In this document: positions 32,814 to 41,915 of the stretch, piece after piece | Layout of the letters: each line of letters starts with the position of its first letter | Position numbering within the stretch: the first letter of the stretch is position 1 | Origin: Natronomonas marina | Lineage (GTDB): Archaea > Halobacteriota > Halobacteria > Halobacteriales > Haloarculaceae | Assembly: GCF_024298905.1 (NCBI RefSeq) | Contig: NZ_CP101154.1 | Span: 372,001 to 436,000 of the forward strand | Direction: 5' to 3' | DNA: 64,000 bases | The notes under the pieces: generated by a model | Seen by the model: only the letters and a program-made list of their open reading frames with translations | The model's database searches: none | What the model was told of the DNA's origin: nothing | Program-made: the position numbers and the translations under genes

Positions 32814-33563
32814 CTCCTCGTCCGGCACCCCTTCGCCGCCCCGACCTTCGCCGCCGGCGAAGCGGTCGGCGCCCTCGACTGCGGTCTCCAGTGCGCGGGA
32901 GCCGTGCCACCCCTCGGTCGCGAGGCCCTGCTCCAGCGTCGACCCCAGGCCGTCGTAGACGGCGGCTCTGTCGGTGCGGACCGTCTCCTGGGGAAAGCCC
33001 GCGACGAGTTCGGCCATCTCGACGGCGGTCTCCAGCGCCTCCCCCTCGGGAGTGAGGCGGTTGACCAGTCCCCACTCCTTTGCGGTCTCGGGGGCCAGTT
33101 CCCGCCCGGTCAGTATCAACTCCAGGGCCCGCCCGAGTCCGACCACTCGGGGCAACCGCTGGGTACCGCCGTCGACCAGCGGGACGCCGAACCGGCGCTC
33201 GAAGCAGCCGAACGTGGCCGACTCGCTCGCCACACGGAGGTCACACCACAGCGCCATCTCCAGGCCGCCCGCGACGCAGTGGCCCTCGATGGCCGCGATG
33301 GTCGGTTTCGAGACGCGCGTGCGCGTGAAGCCGAGCCACCCCTCCGGGCGGTCCTGCAGGTCCATCTCCTTGAGGTCCGCACCGGCCGAGAAGGTGCCCT
33401 CGCTGCCGGTCAGCACGCCGACCAGGGCGTCGTCGTCCCCGTCGAAGCGTTCCCAGGCGTCGCCGAGCGCCTCGGCGGTGGCGTCGTCGATTGCGTTGCG
33501 TCGCTCCGGGCGGTCGACCGTGACGACGGCCACGGGACCGCGGCGGTCGTACTCGACTGTCAT
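32811..33563 (-). CDS. Enoyl-CoA hydratase / isomerase family protein
   Basis: A 250-residue crotonase-fold enzyme. The oxyanion-hole motifs are GTFSAGADLKEM and CVAGGLEMALWCDLRVASES; the catalytic positions usually held by two Glu read FGCFERRFGVPLVDGGTQRL, with Glu in FERRFG and Asp in place of the second Glu. This could favour isomerase or other crotonase chemistry, so the substrate is open. The start at 33563 precedes VEYDRRGPVAVVTVDRPERR. It is divergent from the dioxygenase gene, with one 25-bp dyad between them. Confidence 0.85.
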   Translation of the reverse strand: MTVEYDRRGPVAVVTVDRPERRNAIDDATAEALGDAWERFDGDDDALVGVLTGSEGTFSAGADLKEMDLQDRPEGWLGFTRTRVSKPTIAAIEGHCVAGGLEMALWCDLRVASESATFGCFERRFGVPLVDGGTQRLPRVVGLGRALELILTGRELAPETAKEWGLVNRLTPEGEALETAVEMAELVAGFPQETVRTDRAAVYDGLGSTLEQGLATEGWHGSRALETAVEGADRFAGGEGRGGEGVPDEE

Positions 33564-33615
33564 GGCGGCGAATCGACCGACGGGAGCATAAAAGGGACGG
33601 CGCGCTGCCCCAGAA

Positions 33616-33640
33616 TAAACCGTATGTCGGGATACGAAAC
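33616..33640. promoter_or_regulatory. 25-bp dyad motif, copy 2
   Basis: Plus-strand form TAAACCGTAT-GTCGGG-ATACGAAAC with perfect CGTAT/ATACG arms. It lies in the 171-bp gap between the divergent enoyl-CoA hydratase (start 33563) and dioxygenase (start 33735). A second GATACGAAG occurs about 30 bp further on. Confidence 0.5.
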
Positions 33641-33734
33641 TGCGACGCATGCGACCCGACACGTATTGTGGCTGCGATACGAAGTCACGCTGGACCCGCG
33701 CTAACCGTCGGTCGGGTCGCTGACATCACAACAC

Positions 33735-34679
33735 ATGCTTACGGATACCCCCGGCATCCACCACATCACGGGCATCGTTCGGGACGCACAGTCGAACGTC
33801 GACTTCTATGCCGGCGTCCTCGGTCTCCGCCTGGTCAAGCAGACGGTGAACTTCAACGAGAAGTTCACTCGGCACCTGTTCTACGGCGACGAAACCGGCT
33901 CGCCAGGTACTGTGCTGACGTTCTTCCCGTATCCCGCCGAGGACGACGGCCGCATCGGAACACCACAGATCGGCACCGCCTCGCTGACCGTCCCGCCGAA
34001 CTCGGTGTCCTACTGGCGAGATCGACTCCGGACACGCGACGTTACCGTGGAGGGCCCGTTCGACCGGTTCGACGAGACGGTACTCCGGTTTACCGACCCG
34101 GACGGGACACGACTGGAACTGGTTACCGGCGAGTCGGACGTGGGTCCGTGGACGGACGGACCGGTCCCGGCGCGGCACGCCGTCCGCGGCATCCACGGCG
34201 TGACGCTGCTTTCGGCGAGGGTCTTCGTCACCGCGAGCGTCCTGGAGACGCTCGGGTTCGAACTGCTCGACCAGGAGGGCGACCGGGTTCGGTACCGGGC
34301 CCCTGGCGACCGGGCCACCGTCGTCGACCTCCTCGACCGAGACGCCGAATTCGGCCGGGAGGGCGCGGGCTCGATCCACCACGTCGCCGTCCGAGTCCCC
34401 GAGAAGGACCAACTCTACGAGTGGCACGATCTCTTCCGGGAACGCGGCTACGACGTCTCGCGGGTGAAGGACCGCCACTTCTTCCATTCCCTGTACGTCC
34501 GGGAACCCGGCGGCATTCTGCTGGAACTCGCCACGGAATCGCCGGGGCTTGCGGCGGGCGTCGACAGCGACCCCCCGAGTACGTCGCTGTTTCTCCCGCC
34601 GTGGCTCGAAGAGGACCGCGAGATGATCGAGGGGCAACTACGGCCGCTCGACCCCTCTCCCGGGACGGGAACGGACTGA
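33735..34679 (+). CDS. VOC-superfamily ring-cleaving dioxygenase (MhqO/PcpA-like)
   Basis: A 314-residue protein of two tandem vicinal-oxygen-chelate modules. Likely Fe(II) ligands are His in PGIHHITGIV at the N-terminus, His in SIHHVAVRVPE and Glu in GGILLELATESPG, the pattern of hydroquinone-cleaving enzymes such as PcpA and MhqO. LGLRLVKQTVNFNEKFTRHL and YGDETGSPGTVLTFFPYP are strong family signatures. It may cleave substituted hydroquinones or act in quinone stress. The end WLEEDREMIEGQLRPL is typical. A CoA-binding protein follows on the same strand. Confidence 0.85.
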   Translation: MLTDTPGIHHITGIVRDAQSNVDFYAGVLGLRLVKQTVNFNEKFTRHLFYGDETGSPGTVLTFFPYPAEDDGRIGTPQIGTASLTVPPNSVSYWRDRLRTRDVTVEGPFDRFDETVLRFTDPDGTRLELVTGESDVGPWTDGPVPARHAVRGIHGVTLLSARVFVTASVLETLGFELLDQEGDRVRYRAPGDRATVVDLLDRDAEFGREGAGSIHHVAVRVPEKDQLYEWHDLFRERGYDVSRVKDRHFFHSLYVREPGGILLELATESPGLAAGVDSDPPSTSLFLPPWLEEDREMIEGQLRPLDPSPGTGTD

Positions 34680-34733
34680 CGGGCCGACACCGGTTGCGGT
34701 ACACTGATCTTTTCGGCTCCCGCTACCGGGTGT

Positions 34734-35156
34734 ATGCCGCTGGAAGATCCCGACGAACTCCGGCGCGTTCTCGGATACGACCGGGTTGCCGTCGTGGGTG
34801 CATCGACGTCGCACGAGAAGGCAGCACACATCGTGCCGGCGTACCTCCGTCGGCACGGCTACGAACTCCGACCCGTCAATCCGGCGGCCGAGACGGTGTT
34901 CGGCACTCGGGCGTCCGATTCACTCGCGGGCGTTCCCGGGACGGTCGACGTCGTCGAGATATTCCGACCGAGCGAGGAGGTACCCGGAATCGTCGCGGCG
35001 GCGCTCGACCGCGACGACGTGGCGGCCATCTGGATGCAGCAGGGGATTCGGCACGACGAGGCCGCACGGAAAGCGGAGGCCGCCGGGCTCGACGTCGTGC
35101 AGGACCGCTGTATGAAGGTCGAACACGGCCGGTTGATCCGTCACCCGATGGACTAG
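34734..35156 (+). CDS. CoA-binding domain protein (YccU-like)
   Basis: A 140-residue single Rossmann-like domain of the YccU/CoA-binding family. The nucleotide loop is RVAVVGASTSHEKAAHIVP; YLRRHGYELRPVNPAAETVF, VVEIFRPSEEVPGIVAAALD and IWMQQGIRHDEAARKAEAAG follow in the normal order, and the end QDRCMKVEHGRLI is characteristic. These proteins bind CoA or similar nucleotides, and their role is unclear. It starts 54 bp after the dioxygenase. Confidence 0.9.
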   Translation: MPLEDPDELRRVLGYDRVAVVGASTSHEKAAHIVPAYLRRHGYELRPVNPAAETVFGTRASDSLAGVPGTVDVVEIFRPSEEVPGIVAAALDRDDVAAIWMQQGIRHDEAARKAEAAGLDVVQDRCMKVEHGRLIRHPMD

Positions 35157-35256
35157 CTCGGAATCGGTCGACGTGTGTTTCCGTTGCCGTAGACGAACCG
35201 ACCGCCGAGTGGTCGGTGGCGAACGCCGACACCACCGGCGTTCTCGACCGGCGCAA

Positions 35257-36681
35257 TCAGCCCAACTGCTCGCCGACGACGGCGTCGGCGTGCTCGATGA
35301 ACTCCCCCTCGTTGCCGGCGGGTATCGTCGCGCCGGCGGCGACGTCGTGGCCGCCGCCGTCCCCGCCGGCGGCGCGGGCGGCCTCCCCCATCACGACCGA
35401 GAGGTCGAGGCCCTGGCTCACGAGCGGCCCCGTTCCGCGCCCGGAGACCTTCGTCTCCTCGTCGCTCTTGCGGGCGAAGGCGACGATTGGCATCTCGCGG
35501 GAGACGCCGTCGGCGCTCATCGACATGCCCGCGATGATGCCGACGATGGTCTCGCGTATCTCGTCGCCAGCGTCGAACCACTGGAGGTGCTCCTCGGTCG
35601 TGACGCCGTGCTCCTCGACCCACTCGATGCCCTCCGAGAGGTTCCGGCGGTGGGTCCGGAGCAGTTCCCGTGCCCGCTCCAGGGCGGCCTCGCGGTCGCC
35701 GAGACAGACCGCCAGTCCGACGTCGGCGCGCTCGTAGCGGGCCGTCGCGTTCAGAAGGGTCGAGAACTCGCTGGCGTCCCGCAGGGCGGTGCCCGGCGTC
35801 TCCTCGGTGAGGACGTAGGAGGTGCCGACGAGACGGTCGATCTTGAACGCCGGGACGCCCCTGGAGACGGCGTGCTGGACGAGGGCGCTGGCGACCGCCT
35901 GCTTCTCGTCGTCGGTCAGGTCGACCCACCGCTTCCAGGCGCCGTCGGCGCGGCAGTCGATGTCGAGGCCGTCGAGGAAGGAGACGACGCCGCGCTCGTC
36001 GTTCGTGATACCCGGAATCCGCACGTCGGAGGCGTACTCTAGCAGTTTCGGAAGCGGGCGGGTCTGCTTGCCGTACACCGCGAGGTCCTTCGTCTCCGCG
36101 AGGACGCCGGCCTCGACGCCCTCCGCGACGACCCCCTCGTTCGCGCCGTGCAGTTCCCCACCGCTGGCCTGCATGTCGCCGACGGCGCCGACGACGGCCA
36201 GCGCCGCCAGGTCGCGGTTCCCCAGTCGGGCCTCGGGGCCGCGCTCCGCCAGCGCCCGTGCGAGGACGTACGCCGCGCCCGCGCCCGACAGTTCCGAGGC
36301 GCCGTCGATGCCCTCCAGCAGGGGGTTGAGGTGGAACTCGGTGTCGGCGTCGGCCGGCTGGTGGTGGTCGGCGACGACGGGCGTGAACTCGCCCGCCTCC
36401 TCGTGGTCGGTGATGATGTCCAGTTGGCCGCTGCCGAAGTCGGTGAACAGCACGGTGTCGTACTCGCGGGCCGCGATGCCGGTGATCGAATCGGCGTCCA
36501 GTTGCTTCTCGAAGACCGTCTCGAAGGGGAGTCCCGCCCGCCGGAGCGCCGTCGCGGCGACGGCGGCGCTGGTCAGGCCGTCGGCGTCGATGTGGGAGGC
36601 CAGCAGTACGCGGTCGGCGTCGAGGAGGGCGTCCGCACACGCGCTGGCGCGCGCCTCGAGTTCCGGAACCGGAGCGTCCAT
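35257..36681 (-). CDS. DHH-family nuclease, RecJ/GAN-like
   Basis: A 474-residue DHH phosphoesterase. The DHH motifs are LLASHIDADGLTSAAV, TVLFTDFGSGQ and VVADHHQPAD, with LAALAVVGAVGDMQ as the next acidic site; the C-terminal DHHA1 motif reads GGDGGGHDVAAGATIP. This matches archaeal RecJ-like proteins, among them GAN, which associates with the GINS replication complex and degrades single-stranded DNA. Haloarchaea have several paralogs, so I do not assign which. The TTTATAC element about 30 bp upstream of the ATG suggests its own short-leader promoter. Confidence 0.88.
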   Translation of the reverse strand: MDAPVPELEARASACADALLDADRVLLASHIDADGLTSAAVAATALRRAGLPFETVFEKQLDADSITGIAAREYDTVLFTDFGSGQLDIITDHEEAGEFTPVVADHHQPADADTEFHLNPLLEGIDGASELSGAGAAYVLARALAERGPEARLGNRDLAALAVVGAVGDMQASGGELHGANEGVVAEGVEAGVLAETKDLAVYGKQTRPLPKLLEYASDVRIPGITNDERGVVSFLDGLDIDCRADGAWKRWVDLTDDEKQAVASALVQHAVSRGVPAFKIDRLVGTSYVLTEETPGTALRDASEFSTLLNATARYERADVGLAVCLGDREAALERARELLRTHRRNLSEGIEWVEEHGVTTEEHLQWFDAGDEIRETIVGIIAGMSMSADGVSREMPIVAFARKSDEETKVSGRGTGPLVSQGLDLSVVMGEAARAAGGDGGGHDVAAGATIPAGNEGEFIEHADAVVGEQLG

Positions 36682-36738
36682 CGGGCGTAGGTTGTGCGGC
36701 TCGGTGTATAAACCGTCGGTCGGCGGCGGCAGACCCGC

Positions 36739-37458
36739 TCAGAGACGCTCGACGACGGCCGCGGCGAGGGCGGCGAACTCGGCGTCGGCGGGGACGACGT
36801 CGACGCCGACACCGTACGATTCGGCGGTCTCGCGAGTCGGGTCGCCGATGGTCCCGACGACGGCGTCGTTCAGGCCCTCGACGGCGGCCGAACGGACGCC
36901 CCGCTCGTCGGCCGCCGCCAGGAAGTGCTCGACGGTCAGCGAGGAGGTGAAACAGGCGCCGTCGAGGCGGCCCTCGGCCGCCGCGACCGCCGACTCGCCC
37001 GCCTCCTCTGGCCGGACCAGCCGGTAGAGCACCGTCTCGTGGACGTACGCGCCGGCGTCGTTCAGGCCGTCCGTGAGGACCGCCGAGCCGTGGTCCGAGC
37101 GGGCCACCTCGACCCGCTCGCCCGCTACCTCGTCTTCGAGTTCCTCGACCAGCCCCGACGAGGAGTACTCCTCCGGGACGCGGTCGACGCGGTAGCCGTT
37201 CGATCTCAGCGCGTCGGCGGTCGCGGTCCCGATGGCGACGACCTCGCTCGCCGGCGTCCAGCCGGCATCGCGGGCCAGTTCGACGCCGGTCTTGCTCGTC
37301 AGTACCGTGTAGGCGGCGTCCTCGCGGGGGGTATCCCCGGTCGGTTCGACGGCCAGCATCGGGTCCGAGAGCGGCTCTGAACCCATCTCGCGGACGATTT
37401 CGGTGGCCTCGGCTGCGCGCTCGTCGTTCGGTCGGAAGAACGCGACCGTCTCAGCCAT
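36739..37458 (-). CDS. hemD: Uroporphyrinogen-III synthase
   Basis: Closes hydroxymethylbilane with ring D inversion to uroporphyrinogen III. HemD sequences diverge widely, so the call rests on TVAFFRPNDERAAEATEIVR at the start, YTVLTSKTGVELARDAGW, VVAIGTATADALRSNGYRVD, CFTSSLTVEHFLAAADERG and VVGTIGDPTRETAESYGVG, together with the position next to the methyltransferase and hemC. The 239-residue length fits. I chose the Met at 37458. It is 57 bp after the upstream gene and has a dyad (37494-37518) in between, so it may have a promoter of its own. Confidence 0.85.
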   Translation of the reverse strand: MAETVAFFRPNDERAAEATEIVREMGSEPLSDPMLAVEPTGDTPREDAAYTVLTSKTGVELARDAGWTPASEVVAIGTATADALRSNGYRVDRVPEEYSSSGLVEELEDEVAGERVEVARSDHGSAVLTDGLNDAGAYVHETVLYRLVRPEEAGESAVAAAEGRLDGACFTSSLTVEHFLAAADERGVRSAAVEGLNDAVVGTIGDPTRETAESYGVGVDVVPADAEFAALAAAVVERL

Positions 37459-37493
37459 CCTCGCTCGGCCTCCCACCGTTCGCGCCCGAACGA

Positions 37494-37518
37494 ATTTCGT
37501 ATATCGACATGCGGTTTA
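37494..37518. promoter_or_regulatory. 25-bp dyad motif, copy 3 (upstream of hemD)
   Basis: On the minus strand TAAACCGCAT-GTCGAT-ATACGAAAT. It begins at the TAA stop of the methyltransferase and ends 36 bp before the hemD start. It contains a GATATAC stretch that could be a TATA box, so promoter and operator may coincide. Confidence 0.5.
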
Positions 37519-38289
37519 CTCAGTCTCCTCTCGCCCGTCTCGTTCGTTTCGGAGAAACGCCTTCACGCGCTCTCTCGTCGCCGCAACGTCGCCGACGACG
37601 GTGATGGCCGGCGGCTCGATTCCCTCGCTGTCGCGGACGTCGACGATGGTCTCGAGCGTACCGCTGGCGACCCGCTGGTCCGGCCAGGTCGCCCGCTCGA
37701 TCAGCGCGACCGGCGTCTCGGGGTCCATGCCGGCGTCGAGCAGTTCCCCGGTGTAGGCCGGCAGTTTGCCGACGCCCATCAGCACGACCAGTGTCCCGCC
37801 CGTGTCCGCGAGGGCGTGCCAGTCGATGGCCGACTCGTCCTTCGTCGGGTCTTCGTGGCCGGTCACGAACGATACCGACGAGGTGTGATCGCGGTGCGTG
37901 ACGGGGATTCCGGCGACACCGGCGCCCGCGATCGCGCTCGTGACGCCGGGGACGTACTCGAAGGGAATCCCGTTGTCGGCGAGATGCTCAGCCTCCTCGC
38001 CGCCGCGGCCGAAGACGAACGGGTCGCCGCCCTTGAGGCGGACGACGGTCTTGTCCTCTTCGGCCAACTCGACGAGGCGGCGGTTGGTGTACTCCTGGGG
38101 GGTCCACTCGCCGCCGGCGCGCTTGCCGACGTCCTCGCGTTTCGCCTCCGGGATGGACTCCAGAATCTCCGCGCCCGGCAGTTTGTCGTGGAGGACGACG
38201 TCGGCCGACTCGATGAGTCGCCTGGCCCTGACCGTCAGGAGGTCCGGGTCGCCGGGGCCGCTGCCGACCAGGTACACCGTGCCGGTCAC
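37516..38289 (-). CDS. cobA: Uroporphyrinogen-III C-methyltransferase (SUMT)
   Basis: Transfers two methyl groups from S-adenosylmethionine to uroporphyrinogen III, giving precorrin-2 for sirohaem and cobalamin. All hallmarks are present in 257 residues: VYLVGSGPGDPDLLTVRARR, ADVVLHDKL, VVRLKGGDPFVFGRGGEEAE, GIPFEYVPGVTSAIAG and TLVVLMGVGKLPAYTGEL. It starts with GTG overlapping the hemC stop (GTGA) and so is translationally coupled to hemC. The gene could equally be called sumT or cysG-like. Confidence 0.93.
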   Translation of the reverse strand: MTGTVYLVGSGPGDPDLLTVRARRLIESADVVLHDKLPGAEILESIPEAKREDVGKRAGGEWTPQEYTNRRLVELAEEDKTVVRLKGGDPFVFGRGGEEAEHLADNGIPFEYVPGVTSAIAGAGVAGIPVTHRDHTSSVSFVTGHEDPTKDESAIDWHALADTGGTLVVLMGVGKLPAYTGELLDAGMDPETPVALIERATWPDQRVASGTLETIVDVRDSEGIEPPAITVVGDVAATRERVKAFLRNERDGREETE

Positions 38290-39350
38290 TCCCCGTCCCC
38301 CCTGCGTGCCCGCTCGATGAGGTCCGCCGCGCCCTCCTCGGCCAGTTCCTCGGCGAGTTCGCTGGCGGCCTCGGGGTGGCGCTCGACTGGCAGGTCCCGG
38401 GTCGCCTCGATCTCCTCGGTGCCGTCCTGCGAGAGGACGCGAACCCGCGTGCGGACGTACTCGCCCTGGAGGACCGCGTGGATGCCGACGGGGGCGACGC
38501 AGCCGCCCCCGAGCGTCCCGAGGACCGTCCGCTCGACGGTGGTCACGACCCGCGTCCGCGGGTGGTCGAGTTCGTGGTTCAGCGTGTCGGCGACGTCGCC
38601 CTCTCGGGCCGTCACCGCGATGGTCCCCTGCCCCGGCGCCGGGACGAACGAGGCGGGGAGCCGCTGGAACGCCAGGGTGTCCAGCAGGTCGATGCGCTCG
38701 AGGCCGGCCTCCGCGAGGACGATGGCGTCGAAGACGGTTTCGATGTCACGGCCCAGCGCCTGTCGCCGTAGCTCCGGGAGGTCGTCGAACCACTCCTCGG
38801 CGGTCCGGTCGTAGCTCGCGTCGCCCTCCTCCTCTTGGGCCTCCAGGCGGCGTTCGTGCTCGGCCTGCAACGGCGGGGCCAGCAGTTTCTGGACGCGAGT
38901 GTCGACGTTCCCGCGTAGCGGTTCGACCGCCAAATCCGGGCGGGCCGAGAGTAACTGGGCCTTCCGGCGGAGGCTCGATGTCCCGACGGTCGCCCCCTCC
39001 GGGAGGTCCGGGAGGTCGGTCCCGTCCGGTGTCAGGAGGACGTCGTCCGCGGACGCCCGTTCGGGAACGGCCGCGACGACGAGTTCGTCGGGGAACTCCG
39101 TCGGCACGTCCTTCATCGAGTGGATCGCGGCGTCGACCTCGCCGTCGATGACCTTCTCGTCGAGGCTGCGGACGAACGCGCCGGTCTTGCCGAGTCGGTG
39201 TATCAGCTCGTCCCGGACGCTGTCGCCCGTCGTCTCCACCTCCACGAGTTCGACCTCCCGGCGTCGGCTCTCGAGGGCCCGGGCGACGCGCTGGGCCTGC
39301 CGCAGTGCGAGGTCCGACCCCCGCGTCGCCAGCCGAATCGTCTCTGTCAT
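38286..39350 (-). CDS. hemC: Hydroxymethylbilane synthase (porphobilinogen deaminase)
   Basis: Polymerises four porphobilinogens. Signatures are IRLATRGSDLALRQAQRVAR, AAIHSMKDVPTEFPDELVVA, GTSSLRRKAQLLSARPDL and LRGNVDTRVQKL. The dipyrromethane cofactor attaches to Cys284 in GGGCVAPVGIHA. At 354 residues it is about 45 longer than typical bacterial enzymes, mainly because of an acidic insertion around residues 157-195 (ERRLEAQEEEGDASYDRTAE and following). The Met at 39350 starts the conserved fold directly. It is the first gene of hemC-cobA, with hemD next. Confidence 0.94.
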   Translation of the reverse strand: MTETIRLATRGSDLALRQAQRVARALESRRREVELVEVETTGDSVRDELIHRLGKTGAFVRSLDEKVIDGEVDAAIHSMKDVPTEFPDELVVAAVPERASADDVLLTPDGTDLPDLPEGATVGTSSLRRKAQLLSARPDLAVEPLRGNVDTRVQKLLAPPLQAEHERRLEAQEEEGDASYDRTAEEWFDDLPELRRQALGRDIETVFDAIVLAEAGLERIDLLDTLAFQRLPASFVPAPGQGTIAVTAREGDVADTLNHELDHPRTRVVTTVERTVLGTLGGGCVAPVGIHAVLQGEYVRTRVRVLSQDGTEEIEATRDLPVERHPEAASELAEELAEEGAADLIERARRGDGE

Positions 39351-39429
39351 ACCCGAAGGTGGGTGGCCGCGATTGAAACCCCCTTCGTCTCCCCCGGACA
39401 CCGGCCGTCCGCTCCGGTCGCTCGTACGG

Positions 39430-39454
39430 TAAATCGGATACGGCTATACGAAAC
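39430..39454. promoter_or_regulatory. 25-bp dyad motif, copy 4 (upstream of hemC)
   Basis: Plus-strand form TAAATCGGAT-ACGGCT-ATACGAAAC, located 80 bp upstream of the hemC start. Spacing of all fixed positions equals that of the other three copies. Confidence 0.5.
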
Positions 39455-39549
39455 CGGTGGGACACGCCCGGCACGGACGCTCCTCCCAGGGAGTGTCTCG
39501 GCGGTCGATGCTGGGCTGATCGGGCGTCGAAAAGGGTTCGCCGTGGCGC

Positions 39550-40509
39550 TCAGGCCTCGACTTCGGCGCGCTCGCGGATGATGTTCTCCAGTTCCTCGGC
39601 GTCGTCAATGCGCTCCATCTCCTCGCGCTCGATGAGTGCGGTCCCTTCGACGGAATCCTGGCGGGCGCGCTCGACGACGTACACCGACCGGGTTCGCGTC
39701 ACCTCACCCACCGAAGACATGATGCGGGCCCGCTTCTCGGCGGTGCGGTTGAACTCCGAGTGGCCGGTGAGCACCTTCCGGTCGCTTCCTTCGTCCTCGC
39801 TGATGGCCTTGAACGGCGCCCGCGACGTCGGGTGGACCTCGAAGCCGACCCGCGTCAGGACCGTGATGAGGTGGGCGTCGTCGGGGTCGGCCTCCGGTTC
39901 GTCGGGGTCGTCGGTCTCCTCGCGGACCTCCTCGGCACCCTCGAGGACGCTGACGGGGCTGGCGAGCGGCCGGTCGAAGATCTCCTCCAGTTCGGCGGCG
40001 ACGTCGACGCTTGCGTTCATACCGTCCTCGTACTTGGAGACGGTGCGCCGCGAGACGCCGAGTTCGTTCGCGAGTTTGCCGAGCGACCACTCCCGGTCGG
40101 AGCGGACGTCCGACAGCAGGTCGCCGTCGATGTTGACGTACAGCCCTCCGGGTGCGGCGTAGATGAGCGGCGGCACCTCCTCGATGAACAGGTCCATCGC
40201 TGTGTCCGGCGACAGCACGGGCACGCCGTGTCTGAAGTAGACGACGCCCGGTTTGAGATCCTCGTTTCGGGTCCGGAGCCCGATGACCAGCGGCGTCGCC
40301 TCGAGGTACTCGCCGAGTCGGCGCATCTCGGCGCCCGTGTACCCGTCGAAGGCGTCGATGTTGGCCAGCACCTTCAACAGCACCACGTCGTCGCCGCGAC
40401 GGGCCGCGATGTCGAAGCTCTTCGGGCGAATCGCACACCGGTCGCTCACCGCGAAGCCTGCGTCCTCGAGCATCGTGGTGACGTTGCCGACCAGTGCGGA
40501 CCGGGACAT
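39550..40509 (-). CDS. Archaeal XRE-type transcription regulator
   Basis: A 319-residue protein of a conserved archaeal family. Residues 1-110 form an alpha/beta domain ([40 protein letters not shown]) that resembles a restriction-endonuclease-like fold without clear catalytic residues. A Cro/XRE helix-turn-helix follows near residues 140-175 ([20 protein letters not shown]). The C-terminal domain ([20 protein letters not shown] and onward) recalls the N-terminal one. Family members are annotated as putative transcription regulators. It is divergent from tiaS. Target genes are unknown; the nearby dyads are possible targets. Confidence 0.82.
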   Translation of the reverse strand: MSRSALVGNVTTMLEDAGFAVSDRCAIRPKSFDIAARRGDDVVLLKVLANIDAFDGYTGAEMRRLGEYLEATPLVIGLRTRNEDLKPGVVYFRHGVPVLSPDTAMDLFIEEVPPLIYAAPGGLYVNIDGDLLSDVRSDREWSLGKLANELGVSRRTVSKYEDGMNASVDVAAELEEIFDRPLASPVSVLEGAEEVREETDDPDEPEADPDDAHLITVLTRVGFEVHPTSRAPFKAISEDEGSDRKVLTGHSEFNRTAEKRARIMSSVGEVTRTRSVYVVERARQDSVEGTALIEREEMERIDDAEELENIIRERAEVEA

Positions 40510-40646
40510 AGAGGTATGTAAGCGTTTCCCTGGTTAAATGTGTTTCCCCGGCTCACACCGGCGCTATCTTGCGGTTGGGTGGGCACGAACGGCCGCCGGC
40601 TTTACGCACCGAAACCCGGTTAGGTACCCTTCCCGTATCCCTCTCC

Positions 40647-41915
40647 GTGACCGTCATCGGGCTGGACGACACCGACTCCCGCGAGCGGGGGATGTGTACG
40701 ACCTACGTCGCCGATACCGTCGCTCGACGGCTCGTCGACGCGGGTGCGACCGTCGAGCGGGTGCTGCTCGTCCGGTGCAATCCGGCCGTCGAACACAAGA
40801 CGCGGGGCAACGCCTCGCTGGCCGTCCACACCGACGCCGCTCCGGCGACCGCCGCCCGAATCGCCGTCGATGTCGTCGGTGCGGCCGCCGAGACTGCCGA
40901 CGATCGGACGAACCCCGGTGTCGTCGTCGCCGACGGCTCGCCCGAGGCGGTTCCGGATCCGGTCGTCGACTTCGCACGAGAGGCCGTCAGCGGGCACCAC
41001 ACCCGCGAGCGCGCCCGCCGGGTCCTGTCCGAGGCCAGCTATCGCGCCGAGAGGTGGAAGAACGGCCGCGGCATTATCGGTTCCCTGGCGGCCGTCGGTG
41101 CGTGGGCCGCCTTCGACGAGTGGACCTACGAGCGCATCGCCTACCGTCGGTCGGACCGGTGGGGGACGGAGCGGGACGTCGACGTCGAGTCGGTCTTCGA
41201 GGCCGCCGAGACCGCCTATCCGACGGTGTGGGACACGGTCGACCGCGGGACCGGCGAGGCGGTCTGCGTTCCACGGACGCCGGGACCGGTGCTCTACGGC
41301 ATCCGCGGCGACGACGCAGAGGCCTGTCGTGAGACTGCTGCCCGAATCGACTCCGAGCCGGTCGACCGGAGCCGGCTCTTCGTGACGAACCAGGGGACCG
41401 ACGCCCACCTCCTCGACGGGACCGTTTCGGGTGCGGTGGACGGTCGGTCCTATCGCCTCGACGCGACCGTCTCGACGGCACCGGAGACCCGTCGCGGTGG
41501 TCACGTCTTCTTCGACGTCGACGGTGGGACGGCGCAACTGCAGTGCGTCGCCTTCGAGCCCACGAAGCGATTCCGCGACCGGATCCGGCGGCTCCGGGTC
41601 GGCGACGACCTGACCGTCTGCGGCGAGGTAAAAGCCGGCACCCTGAAACTCGAGAAGTTCGCCGTCAGGGCGCTTCGGGAGGTCGAGTCGGTCACGCCGA
41701 CGTGCCCCGAGTGCGAGCGGACGATGGAGTCCGCCGGCCGCGGCCAGGGCTACCGGTGCCGCGACTGCGGAACGGCCGCGGACGGCAGGGTCGAACGACC
41801 CCTCGACCGCGACCTAGCAGTCGGCTGGTACGAGGTCCCGCCCCGGGCCAGGCGACACGTCGCCAAGCCGCTCGTCAGGGGCGGCTTCGACGGGCCGACT
41901 CACCCCGAGCGGTAG
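40647..41915 (+). CDS. tiaS: tRNA(Ile2) 2-agmatinylcytidine synthetase TiaS
   Basis: Attaches agmatine to C34 of the AUA-reading isoleucine tRNA, an archaeal counterpart of bacterial lysidine formation. It opens VTVIGLDDTDSRERGMCTTY, the ATP-binding TCKD-type start, and contains GIIGSLAAVGAWAAFDEWTY, RRGGHVFFDVDGGTAQLQCV of the OB-fold region, and a C-terminal zinc ribbon (CPECERTMESAGRGQGYRCR). I chose the GTG at 40647 because it begins exactly at the conserved VTVIGLDDTD; the frame is open for 26 more codons with no family similarity. Length 422 residues. Confidence 0.92.
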   Translation: MTVIGLDDTDSRERGMCTTYVADTVARRLVDAGATVERVLLVRCNPAVEHKTRGNASLAVHTDAAPATAARIAVDVVGAAAETADDRTNPGVVVADGSPEAVPDPVVDFAREAVSGHHTRERARRVLSEASYRAERWKNGRGIIGSLAAVGAWAAFDEWTYERIAYRRSDRWGTERDVDVESVFEAAETAYPTVWDTVDRGTGEAVCVPRTPGPVLYGIRGDDAEACRETAARIDSEPVDRSRLFVTNQGTDAHLLDGTVSGAVDGRSYRLDATVSTAPETRRGGHVFFDVDGGTAQLQCVAFEPTKRFRDRIRRLRVGDDLTVCGEVKAGTLKLEKFAVRALREVESVTPTCPECERTMESAGRGQGYRCRDCGTAADGRVERPLDRDLAVGWYEVPPRARRHVAKPLVRGGFDGPTHPER

